The notes under the pieces: generated by a model
Databases searched by the model: none
Told to the model about the DNA's origin: nothing
What the model saw: only the letters and a program-made list of their open reading frames with translations
In this document: piece after piece, positions 7,654 through 16,362 of the stretch
How positions within the stretch are numbered: position 1 is the first letter of the stretch
Layout: every line of letters begins with the position of its first letter
Made by a program: the position numbers and the translations under genes
Assembly: GCF_000721235.1 (NCBI RefSeq)
Contig: NZ_JOFH01000014.1
Span: forward strand, 326,494 to 390,493
Source of the DNA: Streptomyces olivaceus
GTDB taxonomy: Bacteria > Actinomycetota > Actinomycetes > Streptomycetales > Streptomycetaceae
DNA: 64,000 nt
Direction: 5' to 3'

Positions 7654-8633
7654 CGGCGGTGGTGGTGGAAGGGCTGCGAAAGGCCTACGGGAGCCGCGAC
7701 GTGCTGCTCGGGATCGACTTCGCCGTGACGGAGGGCGAGATCTTCGCGCTGCTGGGCCCCAACGGCGCGGGCAAGACGACGACCCTGGAGATCCTGGAGG
7801 GCTTCCGCGGCCGGGACGAGGGCCGCGTGGAGGTGCTCGGTATGGACCCGCGGTCGTCCGCGGTCGCCCACGAGCTGCGGGAGCGGGTCGGGATCGTTCT
7901 GCAGGACACAGCCGTCGAACCATATCTCTCCGTGCGCGAGACGATCGCACGCGACGCCGGGTACTACCGGGCGCCCCGGGACGTCGACGGGGTCATCGAG
8001 CTGGTCGGGCTGCGGGAGAAGCGGAGAGCCAAGGTCAAGGACCTGTCCGGCGGGCAGAAGCGGCGTCTGGACCTGGCGCTCGGCGTGGTCGGCAATCCCA
8101 GTCTGCTGTTCCTCGACGAGCCCACCACCGGCTTCGACCCCAGCGCCCGGCGCAGTGCCTGGGAGCTGGTGCGGGACCTGCGGGACTCCGGCACCACCAT
8201 CGTGCTGACGACGCACTACATGGACGAGGTGCAGGCGCTCGCCGACTCCGTCACCGTGATCGCGGACGGCCGGATCGTCGACTCGGGCACGCCGGCCACG
8301 CTCGGGGGGAGGGACAAGGCGTTCGCCCGCATCCGTTTCGAGCTGCCGCCGGGTACGGGGGTCCTGGACCTGCCGTTGCCGACGGCCCCGCCGGTCGTCG
8401 ACGGCATGGTCCACCTCGAAGTGCGGGAACCGACGGCCGTGCTGCACTCCCTCACCGGCTGGGCCCTGGAGCGCGGCACGACGCTCGGGCGGCTGACCGT
8501 CGAGCGGCCGTCCCTGGAGGACGTCTACCTGGAGATCACCCGCTCCTTCGAGACGGGCGAAGCAGCGCAGTCCCAGCAGTCCCAGCAGTCCGCCGCCGTG
8601 CGCGGACGCCGACGGAAGCGGAGCCGTACATGA
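7650..8633 (+). CDS. ABC exporter ATP-binding subunit (DrrA-like)
   Basis: 327-residue ATPase of the drug/antibiotic export (ABC-2, DrrA/NatA) type. Walker A GPNGAGKT is at 36-43, the signature LSGGQ at 132-136, Walker B LLFLDEP near 152-158, and the switch histidine follows in LTTHYMDEV. The C-terminal 110 residues (…LGRLTVERPSLEDVYLEI) form the regulatory domain typical of exporters. GTG at 7650 is the only plausible start; it overlaps the stop of a mini-ORF. The stop overlaps the permease start (ATGA). It may export the island's peptide or give resistance, but it lies on the hrpA side and could be independent. Confidence 0.93.
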   Translation: MTAVVVEGLRKAYGSRDVLLGIDFAVTEGEIFALLGPNGAGKTTTLEILEGFRGRDEGRVEVLGMDPRSSAVAHELRERVGIVLQDTAVEPYLSVRETIARDAGYYRAPRDVDGVIELVGLREKRRAKVKDLSGGQKRRLDLALGVVGNPSLLFLDEPTTGFDPSARRSAWELVRDLRDSGTTIVLTTHYMDEVQALADSVTVIADGRIVDSGTPATLGGRDKAFARIRFELPPGTGVLDLPLPTAPPVVDGMVHLEVREPTAVLHSLTGWALERGTTLGRLTVERPSLEDVYLEITRSFETGEAAQSQQSQQSAAVRGRRRKRSRT

Positions 8634-9454
8634 CCGTCTCCTCGCCGGCCCCGGCCGCCGCCACAGCCCCGGACGCCGCCCGGGGCACCGCCGTCGGCCG
8701 TGGTCGCCTGCGTCTGGTGGCCCACCAGATCCGCTACGAGCAGCTTTCCTTCTGGCGCAACCCGCAGGCCGTGATCTTCACGTTTCTGCTGCCGGTGCTG
8801 GTCGTCACCGTCTTCGGAGCGGTGTTCGGCGGTGACCAGAAGTCGGACTTCTACTTCGGGCTGTCCGGCATGCAGTACTACACGCCGACGATCGCTGCGG
8901 TCTCCGTACTGGGCGCCTGCTACGGCCAGCTGGCCATCGTGCTGTCGACCCGGCGGCAGACGGGCATGCTCAAGCGGTTGCGGGCGACTCCGCTGCCGGC
9001 CTGGATCTACTTCACCGGTCTGCTGGCGCACTGCCTGCTGGTCGGCGCCATCGACATCGGGCTGGTCATCGGGGTGGGCACGCTGTACGGCGTACCGCTG
9101 CCCGCCCACTGGGCGGGGCTCGCCCTGGCCCTGGTGCTGGGTGCCGCGAGCTTCTGCGCCCTCGGCGCCGGTGTCGCCTCACTGGTCAGGAGTGCCGAAT
9201 CGGCTCCGGCGCTGGTGCAGTTCATCCAGTTCCCGCTGGTGTTCATCTCGGGCAGCTACTTCCCCGTACACGCCGACGCGCTGAACACGATCGCAGGTCT
9301 GCTCCCGGTCAAGCCTTTCAACGAGGCACTGCTGGCCGCCTTCACCGGTGCGTCCGGTCATGGCTGGCGGGGGCTGGGGGTGCTGGCCGCGTGGGGCGTC
9401 CTGGGCGCGGTCGTGGCCGTACGGCGGTTCCGCTGGGACCCTCGGCCCGAGTGA
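8630..9454 (+). CDS. ABC-2 type exporter permease (DrrB-like)
   Basis: 274-residue membrane protein with about six transmembrane segments: a first after a 60-residue cytoplasmic head (VIFTFLLPVLVVTVFGAVF), then SVLGACYG, IDIGLVIGVGTL, ALALVLGAASFCALG, FIQFPLVFISGSYF and VLAAWGVLGAVVAV. The RRQTGMLKRLRATPLP coupling loop is characteristic of the family. Its start overlaps the ATPase stop, so the two are co-translated. A convergent hairpin (9472-9500) separates it from the flavoprotein gene. Confidence 0.92.
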   Translation: MTVSSPAPAAATAPDAARGTAVGRGRLRLVAHQIRYEQLSFWRNPQAVIFTFLLPVLVVTVFGAVFGGDQKSDFYFGLSGMQYYTPTIAAVSVLGACYGQLAIVLSTRRQTGMLKRLRATPLPAWIYFTGLLAHCLLVGAIDIGLVIGVGTLYGVPLPAHWAGLALALVLGAASFCALGAGVASLVRSAESAPALVQFIQFPLVFISGSYFPVHADALNTIAGLLPVKPFNEALLAAFTGASGHGWRGLGVLAAWGVLGAVVAVRRFRWDPRPE

Positions 9455-9471
9455 GCCACGGACACGCGTGC

Positions 9472-9500
9472 GGGCGGTGCCACTCCGGTGGCGCCGCCCG
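9472..9500. terminator. Bidirectional terminator between exporter and island operon
   Basis: GGGCGGTGCCAC and GTGGCGCCGCCC form a strong stem with one mismatch around TCCG, between two converging genes. No long T-tract, as usual in Streptomyces. Confidence 0.7.
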
Positions 9501-9509
9501 TCGCTTCGG

Positions 9510-10700
9510 TCAGCTCCTGGTGAGGGCCGGTGCCGGACGGACCGTGGCGCCGTAGAGCCAGTCCAGGTGGCACAGGTCCTGGGTACGCGCCCACTGAGTG
9601 TCACGGGCGGTTTGCTCCGGCCCGTCCGGGAGGTGGAAGGTGCCGGCCCGCAGCCGTGACTGGCGGTGCACCTCGGCGGTGCGGGGCATCCGGGCGGCCT
9701 CGTACGCGCGCAGCGCACCCGGCACGTCGTCACCGTGTGCGGTGAGGACGTCCGCCAGGACGACAGCGTCCTCCAGCGCCTGGCCCGCGCCCTGGGAGAG
9801 GAACGGCAGGAGCGGATGCGCCGCGTCACCGGCCAGGGCCACCCGGCCGGTGACGTACCGGCCGGGGAGGTCCCGGTCGAAGAGGCCCCAGCGCGTCACC
9901 GAGTCCGCAGCACGCAGCACCCGCCGGACATCCTCGTGCCAGCCGCCGAACTCGGCCATGAGTTCGCCGGCACCGGCGACCGCACTGCGCGGGCCGGTGC
10001 CGGCGTACGGGTCGGCGCAGACCGCGCTGAAGTGGACCGTGCGGCCGGACGAGACGGGATAGCAGGTCACATGACGGCCCGGTCCGAACCAGAACATCAC
10101 GCGCGGGTCCCCGGTGAAGGAGGGCACCGCGCCGGCCGGTACGAGACCCCGGTACACCGAGTAGCCGCAGTACACCGGCCGGTCGTCCAGCACCGCGCCG
10201 CGCACGGCGGAGTGCACGCCGTCGGCGCCGATCACCACGTCGGCGGTCACCGTCGTGCCGTCGGTGAACCGCAGGTCCGCGCGGTCGCCGTGGTCCGTGA
10301 CGCCGTCCACCGTCCGTCCCAGGTACAGACCGCCGGGCGGCAGCAGATCCATGAGGCAGGCCTGCAGGTCGGCGCGGTGGACGAGGTGGTAGGGGGCCCC
10401 GAACCGGTCGACGCAGGCGTCGCCGAACGGGACACGGGACAGCATCGCGCCGTCGCTCCAGCGGCGCGACTCGATGGCGTTCGCCGTGATGCCCCTGCGG
10501 CGCAGCGGCTCCTCGGCGCCGAGTTCGCCAAGGACGCGGGCGCCGTTCGGGGTCAGCTGGATTCCCGCGCCCACCGCGCCGAGCGCCGCGGACTTCTCGT
10601 AGACGTCGCAGTGCACGCCGCGGCGCCGCAGCAGGATGGCGAGCGCGAGTCCGGAGACTCCCGCCCCGACCACGGCGACCCGCAGGCCGGTGTCCTTCAT
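9510..10700 (-). CDS. FAD-dependent aromatic monooxygenase (salicylate-hydroxylase type), copy 2
   Basis: 396-residue group A flavoprotein monooxygenase. The FAD/NADH dinucleotide motif GAGVSG is at 12-17, the DG motif VIGADGVHSAVR lies mid-protein, and GDAAHPLLPFLSQGAGQALEDA contacts FAD. These enzymes hydroxylate, sometimes with decarboxylation, an aromatic ring carrying a carboxylate and an ortho/para hydroxyl. It is the last gene of the eight-gene island operon; its ATG overlaps the stop of the sister flavoprotein (ATGA). Homologous enzymes act on 3-amino-4-hydroxybenzoate in platensimycin and cremeomycin pathways (remembered knowledge). Since 3,4-AHBA genes lie in the same island, AHBA or a peptide-bound derivative is the likely substrate (inference). 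Confidence 0.9.
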   Translation of the reverse strand: MKDTGLRVAVVGAGVSGLALAILLRRRGVHCDVYEKSAALGAVGAGIQLTPNGARVLGELGAEEPLRRRGITANAIESRRWSDGAMLSRVPFGDACVDRFGAPYHLVHRADLQACLMDLLPPGGLYLGRTVDGVTDHGDRADLRFTDGTTVTADVVIGADGVHSAVRGAVLDDRPVYCGYSVYRGLVPAGAVPSFTGDPRVMFWFGPGRHVTCYPVSSGRTVHFSAVCADPYAGTGPRSAVAGAGELMAEFGGWHEDVRRVLRAADSVTRWGLFDRDLPGRYVTGRVALAGDAAHPLLPFLSQGAGQALEDAVVLADVLTAHGDDVPGALRAYEAARMPRTAEVHRQSRLRAGTFHLPDGPEQTARDTQWARTQDLCHLDWLYGATVRPAPALTRS

Positions 10701-11944
10701 GAGGCGGGGCCCCTTCCCTCTTCTTCCTTCGCCGTTCCCGCACTGTTGGCCGCCGTCGGCGGCGTGCGGCGGGTCCCGGCCTCGTGGCCGTAGAGCCAGG
10801 CGCGTTCGCGCAGTCCGGTGAGTCCCCCGGTGCGCCGCAGGGCCTGGTCCCGTTCGCGCTGACGCGGCCCGTCGGGCAGGTGCATCGTCTCCGAGTGGCC
10901 GCGTGAGCCCTGCTGGACGGCCGCCGCGCGCGGGGCACGGACGAGCTCGTAGGCGCGCAGCCGCTCAGGGATCTCGTCGGCGGAGGCCCCCGCGAGCAGC
11001 GAGGCCAGTTCCACGGCGTCCTCGACCGCCTGGTTCGCGCCCTGCGCCATGAACGGGAGCATGGGGTGCGCGGCATCGCCGAGCACGGCGAGCCGGTCCG
11101 TGGCCCAGGTGTGCAGGACCGGCCTGTCGTGCAGCGCCCACCGGCGGACGGTGCCGACGGCGCGGGTGACGGCGGGCACGAGTCCGCTCCACCCGTCGAA
11201 GTCCTCGGTCAGCGCGGTGGCGTCGCCCTCGGCGGACCAGGACTCCGCCCCCGCCGTGGCGAGCGGAGAGATCGCGGCGAAGCTCAGCAGGCGGCCGCCG
11301 GACACCGGGTAGCAGACGAAGTGCCGGCCGGGGCCGAGCCACATCCTGATCAGCGGTTGCCGTGCCGCGGTGGGCAACCGGTCGACCGGGACCAGGCCGC
11401 GGAAGACACCGAGCCCGGAGAAGACGGGAGCGTCCCGGACGAGGCGTTCGCGCACCACGGAATGGATGCCGTCCGCGCCCACCACGAGGTCGGCGCGGTG
11501 CGTGCGGCCGTTGTCGAAGGTGAGGACCATCTCGTCGCCGTCGGGGGAGAGGTCCCGCAGCCGGTGTCCGAGCCGCAGCGGCCCGGGACCGACCAGGGTC
11601 AGCAGTGCCCCTTGCAGATCGGCGCGGTGCACGGCGCAGTAGGGCGCTCCGTACAGCGTCTCGCAGGCGGCGCCGAACGGGGTGGCGGTGATCGGCCCGC
11701 CCCGCCAGCCGTACATGCGCATGGCCTCGACGGGGACGGCGTGCCGGGCGAGTGCGGCTTCGAGGCCCAGGCTCCTGAGGCTGCGGACGGTGTTGGGGGC
11801 GAGCTGCACCCCGGCACCGATCTCGGTCATCGCGCGGGCCTGCTCGAACACCTCGCAGGGCGTACCGGACTCGGCGAGCGCCCTCGCCAGGGTCAGACCG
11901 CCGATGCCGGCGCCGACCACGGCGATACGCGGCCGGCGGGTCAC
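10697..11944 (-). CDS. FAD-dependent aromatic monooxygenase (salicylate-hydroxylase type), copy 1
   Basis: 415-residue paralogue of the following gene with the same architecture: GAGIGG at 11-16, GADGIHS at 156-162, GDAAHPMLPFMAQGANQAVEDA from 289. GTG at 11942-11944 overlaps the TGA of the preceding elimination-domain gene (GTGA), so translation is coupled. The two copies differ throughout, so they probably carry out successive or regiodistinct oxidations rather than being a recent duplication. Role in the island: ring hydroxylation of the 3,4-AHBA-derived unit is the simplest hypothesis. Confidence 0.9.
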   Translation of the reverse strand: MTRRPRIAVVGAGIGGLTLARALAESGTPCEVFEQARAMTEIGAGVQLAPNTVRSLRSLGLEAALARHAVPVEAMRMYGWRGGPITATPFGAACETLYGAPYCAVHRADLQGALLTLVGPGPLRLGHRLRDLSPDGDEMVLTFDNGRTHRADLVVGADGIHSVVRERLVRDAPVFSGLGVFRGLVPVDRLPTAARQPLIRMWLGPGRHFVCYPVSGGRLLSFAAISPLATAGAESWSAEGDATALTEDFDGWSGLVPAVTRAVGTVRRWALHDRPVLHTWATDRLAVLGDAAHPMLPFMAQGANQAVEDAVELASLLAGASADEIPERLRAYELVRAPRAAAVQQGSRGHSETMHLPDGPRQRERDQALRRTGGLTGLRERAWLYGHEAGTRRTPPTAANSAGTAKEEEGRGPAS

Positions 11945-12864
11945 GTCCGGACCCCCCGGGCCGGGAAGGCGCGCTCCAGCCAGGCGTAGGTGCGCAGTTC
12001 GTCGAAGAGCGTGCGGCCGAGGCGGTTGTGGAACATGTGCACGTGCGAGACCACGATCTGCCCCGGCACGCTGTCCGTCGTCGCACGGACCTCCCGGACC
12101 AGCTCCGTCAGGGCCGCGTGCCAGGGCTCGAAGGGGCCGTGCCGGTCCGGGTCCACGGGACGGGCGGACCCTTCGGGGATGTGGCACAGCCGGTCGAGTT
12201 CCCCGGGCGTGCTGCCCAGGCCGGCCGCCCAGGCACGCCAGGCCGCCAGGCTGTGGGCGTAGTACAGGGCTTGTTCGGCGTCGTCACCGAGGGCGGCGGC
12301 CGCGGAGACGGTGGCGCGCAGCGCGAGGGCGGAACGGGTCTGCGGGGTCGACACGTGGGGCAGCAGGGCGAGCACCAGTTCGCTGGATCGCTGGAAAAGA
12401 CGCTCGGTCCGCGGCATCAGGGCGGCGCCGCCGTACCGTGCGGTCTCCGGTTCGTACAGGGCGCGGTGCACGCCTGGGGGGCGCAGCTCCGCGACGGGGT
12501 GGTCGCCGCCGTACTCGGCGCGGGCCAGCTGCCCGGCCGCGGCGCGGTACGCCTCCTCGCCGAACGGCTGCTCGTCGCCGGCCGGCCGCCCCTCGGCCGC
12601 GAGCAGGTCCCGCAGCAGCGCTTCCACCCGTGCGTGCTCCGCATGTCCCAGGTCCCCCACGCGCAGCCGCAGGTGGGGGCCGCCCTCCCAGTAGCGGATG
12701 AAGAACCAGGGCGCGCCGTCCAGGGTCCGCGTCACCGGGGCGACGACCCGGTTCACCACACGGTCGAGCAGTGACGGGGCGTTCGAGGCGACATGCAGGT
12801 GCCACGCGCTCCACGTGGTGCCGGTGTCCGTCGTGGGCGTGCCGGGTGCCGTCTGCTGTTCCAA
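11941..12864 (-). CDS. LanB glutamate-elimination / thiopeptide-type biosynthesis domain protein
   Basis: 307-residue stand-alone SpaB_C-like protein. The hallmark WFFIRYWEGGPHLRLRV lies about 50 residues in, and the C-terminal SHVHMFHNRLGRT…LE segment is typical. In split thiopeptide and goadsporin systems this domain eliminates glutamate from glutamylated Ser/Thr to give dehydroalanine/dehydrobutyrine (TbtC-type role). I chose TTG at 12864 because GAGGAG precedes it with six-base spacing and it gives a natural start LEQQTAPGT; the frame upstream is blocked by the neighbouring gene. It follows the dehydrogenase by 14 bases. A [4+2] cyclase role is an alternative, as pyridine synthases share this fold. 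Confidence 0.88.
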   Translation of the reverse strand: MEQQTAPGTPTTDTGTTWSAWHLHVASNAPSLLDRVVNRVVAPVTRTLDGAPWFFIRYWEGGPHLRLRVGDLGHAEHARVEALLRDLLAAEGRPAGDEQPFGEEAYRAAAGQLARAEYGGDHPVAELRPPGVHRALYEPETARYGGAALMPRTERLFQRSSELVLALLPHVSTPQTRSALALRATVSAAAALGDDAEQALYYAHSLAAWRAWAAGLGSTPGELDRLCHIPEGSARPVDPDRHGPFEPWHAALTELVREVRATTDSVPGQIVVSHVHMFHNRLGRTLFDELRTYAWLERAFPARGVRT

Positions 12865-12878
12865 GGTGTTCTCCTCCG

Positions 12879-14435
12879 TCAGACTCTGATGTCCAGCAGC
12901 CCGTGGGCCGGGTACCGGGGCGTGCCGACCACCGCGGCGAGGGCGAGCATCTCGTCGGGGCCCAGCCGGAGGATCCGCTGCACCGGTATCTCGTTGAAGG
13001 CGCGGACCGGGCGGGTGAACATCCCGTAGGCCGTGGTGGACAGGCACAGTCCGTGCAGGGCCCAGCCGCACCAGTACTGGGCGGCGCTCCACCCGTTGGC
13101 ACCGAGGCGGGCGAAGAGTTCCCGCGGTTTCACGGACATGAACCAGATCGCCGAGGCGTTGCGGATGTCGCAGCCCGCGTCCGTGCTCAGCCCGTATCCG
13201 TACTCCGCCTCCAGGCGGGCCGCCGCGGTGCGGTCGGCGGACAGCTGGACACACTCGCCCGCGCGCACCCGGTGGATGCCGTCCGGGAGGCCCGCCACGT
13301 CCTGGGTGACGACGGTGAGGGTGACCAGGTCCGCCACGGCCGCGAGGGTCGGTCCCGGAGGCGGGGCGTCGAGCCAGCGCAGGGCGTCCTCGACGGAGCC
13401 GGCCGGTACGCGGGTGCGCCGGCCGCTCATGCCGAGCAGGCCGCGGGGCATCCGGCCGGAGTTGCGGCGCCACATCAGGTCCGCCCACGACGCCGTGCCG
13501 GGGCCGGGCACCGGGCGGGCCGGCACGGCGGATGGCAGGGGGGCCGGGGCGTCGGTGAAGTCCTGGGTGCGGTTGACGCGCACCAGGTCCCGCAGCGCGG
13601 GCTCCTCGGGCTGGTCCTCGGGCTGCTTCCCGGGCTGGTCCTCGGGCTTCGGGGCGTCCGCTGCCGGGGCCGGCTCCCGGGACTCGGGGCCGATCTCGAC
13701 GACGGTGGGCAGGGACCACTCCCAGCCGGGCGTCAGGCCGAGTTCGTCCAGCAGGGCGGCGGAGCCCCCGTGCGGCAGGACCACCCGGCCCGACAGCCCG
13801 AACAGCTCGAGAGCCAGCGCCAGCTGCCGGAGCACGATGCCGAGTTCGAGGTTCACCAGGGAGCCGCGGAACCACTTGTAGCCGCTCGGGATCCGGGTGT
13901 ACCTGCCGGTCAGCGCGATCCGCCGCTGCCGCCCCCGGTGGGTGCCCGCGGTGAGCACGGTCAGGGTGTGCCGCTCGGGATCGAGCAGATGCCAGTGCTG
14001 CCCGTCGTCGACGAAGACCTGGACGGGGTAGAGGCAGCGGGGCGAGGCGTAGCCGCGGTGCGGGTCGTAGACGGCGTCCGGGTCGGACCACTGCACACCG
14101 AAGCCCGCGACGAGCGCCCGGAGCAGCGCCTCGTCCGGATCCCGCACGGCCGCCCGGCCGTGCGGGTAGGGCGTACGGTCGAGCAACTCGTGGGTTTCAC
14201 GGGGCAGTTCGACGCACGAGCCGCCCCTTGCGCACGAGGGCGGCGGCGGGTGCGTGTGTGCCGTCATGGGAGGCTGGTCCACCCGGGTCCAGGGGGGCAC
14301 GGCCGGTTCGTCGGAGCCGGCGCCGAACGCGTACCACAGCGGCTCGCGTTCGATGTTGTTGTCGCCGTAGGGGGCCGGCAGGTCGACGGGGGCACGGCGG
14401 ACCTGTGCGGGTTCATGGGAACGGGTGTGGGTCAT
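12879..14435 (-). CDS. FMN-dependent azoline dehydrogenase-like protein (SagB/nitroreductase family)
   Basis: About 518 residues with two weakly related halves. The C-terminal half has the nitroreductase core: LMWRRNSGRMPRGLLG (FMN-binding arginines), a C-x-GWALHGLCLSTTAYGMFTRPV helix and RILRLGPDEMLALAAVVGTP. The N-terminal half (VYDPHRGYASPRCLYPVQV…GSLVNLELGIVLRQLALALELFGLSG) looks like a degenerate copy. SagB-type enzymes oxidise thiazolines/oxazolines to azoles. ATG at 14435 overlaps the YcaO stop by 23 bases; an ATG at 14471 would add 12 residues. A second, full-length SagB-type enzyme is at 23005, so one may have a different oxidation target. Confidence 0.8.
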   Translation of the reverse strand: MTHTRSHEPAQVRRAPVDLPAPYGDNNIEREPLWYAFGAGSDEPAVPPWTRVDQPPMTAHTHPPPPSCARGGSCVELPRETHELLDRTPYPHGRAAVRDPDEALLRALVAGFGVQWSDPDAVYDPHRGYASPRCLYPVQVFVDDGQHWHLLDPERHTLTVLTAGTHRGRQRRIALTGRYTRIPSGYKWFRGSLVNLELGIVLRQLALALELFGLSGRVVLPHGGSAALLDELGLTPGWEWSLPTVVEIGPESREPAPAADAPKPEDQPGKQPEDQPEEPALRDLVRVNRTQDFTDAPAPLPSAVPARPVPGPGTASWADLMWRRNSGRMPRGLLGMSGRRTRVPAGSVEDALRWLDAPPPGPTLAAVADLVTLTVVTQDVAGLPDGIHRVRAGECVQLSADRTAAARLEAEYGYGLSTDAGCDIRNASAIWFMSVKPRELFARLGANGWSAAQYWCGWALHGLCLSTTAYGMFTRPVRAFNEIPVQRILRLGPDEMLALAAVVGTPRYPAHGLLDIRV

Positions 14436-16362
14436 AAGGAATTTCCCGGTTCTCCTGCGGGGTGCCGGCAAGCGCTGCCACCAGGCGTGGAAGGTTCTTC
14501 AGGCGCTGCTGCGCGTGGCCGAAGCACATCGGCAGGATGCCCGGGACGACGGCCTTGGCGACCGATATCCCGGCGTCGGCGTGCTCGCGGGTGGTCTGGT
14601 TCACCAGGACGATCCGGTCCAGGCCCGCGGCGGCGTACAGGGCGCGTACGTGGTCGAGTGCGCCACGCACCGTCCCGCCGGAGGCCCGGCGCAGGACCTG
14701 GGGCCAGCCGGGGAACGCGTCCTGGACCGTGGTCTGCGGTCCGCCGAGTACTTCGGTGACGCGTGCCAGCTTCTCCGGGAGGGTGTAGAGCTGCGGATGC
14801 TGTTCGAGTTCCACGAGCTTCCAGGGGTCGTCGAGCATCTGCTCGGCCTCTTCCCGGTTCCACTGCATCTTGTTGGTGACGAGCTGGGCGACCTCGCGCA
14901 GGGCCCCGCGGATCGCGGTGTCCGGGTCCGCTCCCGAGCCGCCGGAGGAGTACGAGGCGGGGAAGGGGTTCTGGCGGTTCACGACGAGCACCCACACGAT
15001 CGGCAGGTCGATGTCCTGCCGGGCCACCAGGACATGGACGTCGAAGCCGCGCGTGCGGATCAGGTCGATCAGGCTCCGGCTCTCCGGGTCTGTGATCGAC
15101 GCGTCCGCGATCCGGGGCAGTGGCTCGCGGCGGTGCCAGGAGAGCAGGAACGCGTCGCGTTCGGCGAGTTCGAGCAGGGAGTGCAGCGCGGCCTCCGTGA
15201 GGCTCGAGCCGGCCGCGCATCCGCTCGACGAGTCGTGGAAGTACTTGCGCAGCGTCCCGGGTGCGGGCCGGTGGCCGGCGGCGCGGGCCCGCCGTGCCTC
15301 GACACGGGCCGCGCGGGCCGCGTGCCGGGAGAGCTTGAAACGCTGCTCGTACTGGTAGAAGCCGGCCTCGGCCGGAACGAGCAGGGGCTCGCCGGTGGCC
15401 AGGTCGTGGCCCCACACCCAGTCCATGGGGGTGTCCGGCGTGTACGGGAGCACCTGGCAGTCGGGGTGCTCCAGTTGCTTCTCGGTGTGCTCCCCGAGCG
15501 TGACCGGATCGAGTGCGTGGGCGGCCACCTCGCGGTGGGAGCGCTCAAGGAGCAGCGGGGTGTCGAAGGGGAAGCTGCCGAGCCGTTCGTAGGTCTCGAT
15601 GATGCCGACGGGGTCGGCCTCGGCGAACGTACCGGCCCGGCCGTGGCCCGGGGCGGCGGCGTCCGGCGCCAGGCACATGCTCATGGCGAAGGGGACGTCC
15701 GACTCGCGCATGATGACCTGGATCGGCCCGTACCTGGCGTCCAGGAGGCGCTCGCGCAGCGCACCGGGCTCGACCAGGTGCGCACCGCCGGCGCCGCGCG
15801 TGGGGTCCTTGGACGAGAGGGGTTCGGCGGGCAGTTCCAGGGGCTCCGGACGCCAGTCGTCGGCCGCCACCGATCCGTGGTCGGCGCAGGCCGGGCAGAA
15901 GAAGCTGCGCGGGACGCGGTGGCGGCGCACGTACTGGGCACCGACCGCGTACAGCTCTCCCGGACCCAGCGGATGGTCGGCGAGGTTCGCCGCGGCCGCG
16001 GCGAGGAGGAGGGGCAGCAGGGGCCGGGCCGCGCGCGGGACCGCGCGGGGTGTGTCCAGCGCGGTCGCCAGGGGGTGCTCCGCGGTGGTGCGTTCGCGTA
16101 CCTCGGCACAGCTCGCGCAGCCGGAGTCGGTGCCCGGCACCCATCGGGGGCCGACGACGACCTCGTCGTCGTACACCCGGACCGACACGAGGTCCTCGCC
16201 GTCGGCGGAAGCCTTCTCCCACTGGAGCCGCTCCCAGCTCAGGTCCCAGCCGCGGTTGGCGACGACCTTCGCGTCCAGCGCGTCGCCGAGCCCCCGCAGG
16301 GCCTCGTCCCAGAGGCCGTCGGATCCTCCGAGTCCGGGTCCGTGGTGCTGCTCATCGTGCAT
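14413..16362 (-). CDS. YcaO cyclodehydratase of azoline formation
   Basis: 649-residue TOMM/thiopeptide cyclodehydratase. Two cysteine pairs (GCASC at 82/85, CPAC at 156/159) look like a zinc tetrad in the N-terminal part. The YcaO ATP-binding core follows: GIIETYERLGS, then SSSGCAAGSSLTEAALHSLLEL with AERDAFLLSWHRR, and a C-terminal proline-containing tail (YDPHPFP). It uses ATP to activate the backbone amide while Cys/Ser/Thr side chains attack, giving azolines in the precursor. ATG at 16362 follows AGGAG. It overlaps the ThiF-like partner gene by 11 bases; such pairs work as a complex in which the partner binds the leader. Confidence 0.94.
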   Translation of the reverse strand: MHDEQHHGPGLGGSDGLWDEALRGLGDALDAKVVANRGWDLSWERLQWEKASADGEDLVSVRVYDDEVVVGPRWVPGTDSGCASCAEVRERTTAEHPLATALDTPRAVPRAARPLLPLLLAAAAANLADHPLGPGELYAVGAQYVRRHRVPRSFFCPACADHGSVAADDWRPEPLELPAEPLSSKDPTRGAGGAHLVEPGALRERLLDARYGPIQVIMRESDVPFAMSMCLAPDAAAPGHGRAGTFAEADPVGIIETYERLGSFPFDTPLLLERSHREVAAHALDPVTLGEHTEKQLEHPDCQVLPYTPDTPMDWVWGHDLATGEPLLVPAEAGFYQYEQRFKLSRHAARAARVEARRARAAGHRPAPGTLRKYFHDSSSGCAAGSSLTEAALHSLLELAERDAFLLSWHRREPLPRIADASITDPESRSLIDLIRTRGFDVHVLVARQDIDLPIVWVLVVNRQNPFPASYSSGGSGADPDTAIRGALREVAQLVTNKMQWNREEAEQMLDDPWKLVELEQHPQLYTLPEKLARVTEVLGGPQTTVQDAFPGWPQVLRRASGGTVRGALDHVRALYAAAGLDRIVLVNQTTREHADAGISVAKAVVPGILPMCFGHAQQRLKNLPRLVAALAGTPQENREIPYDPHPFP

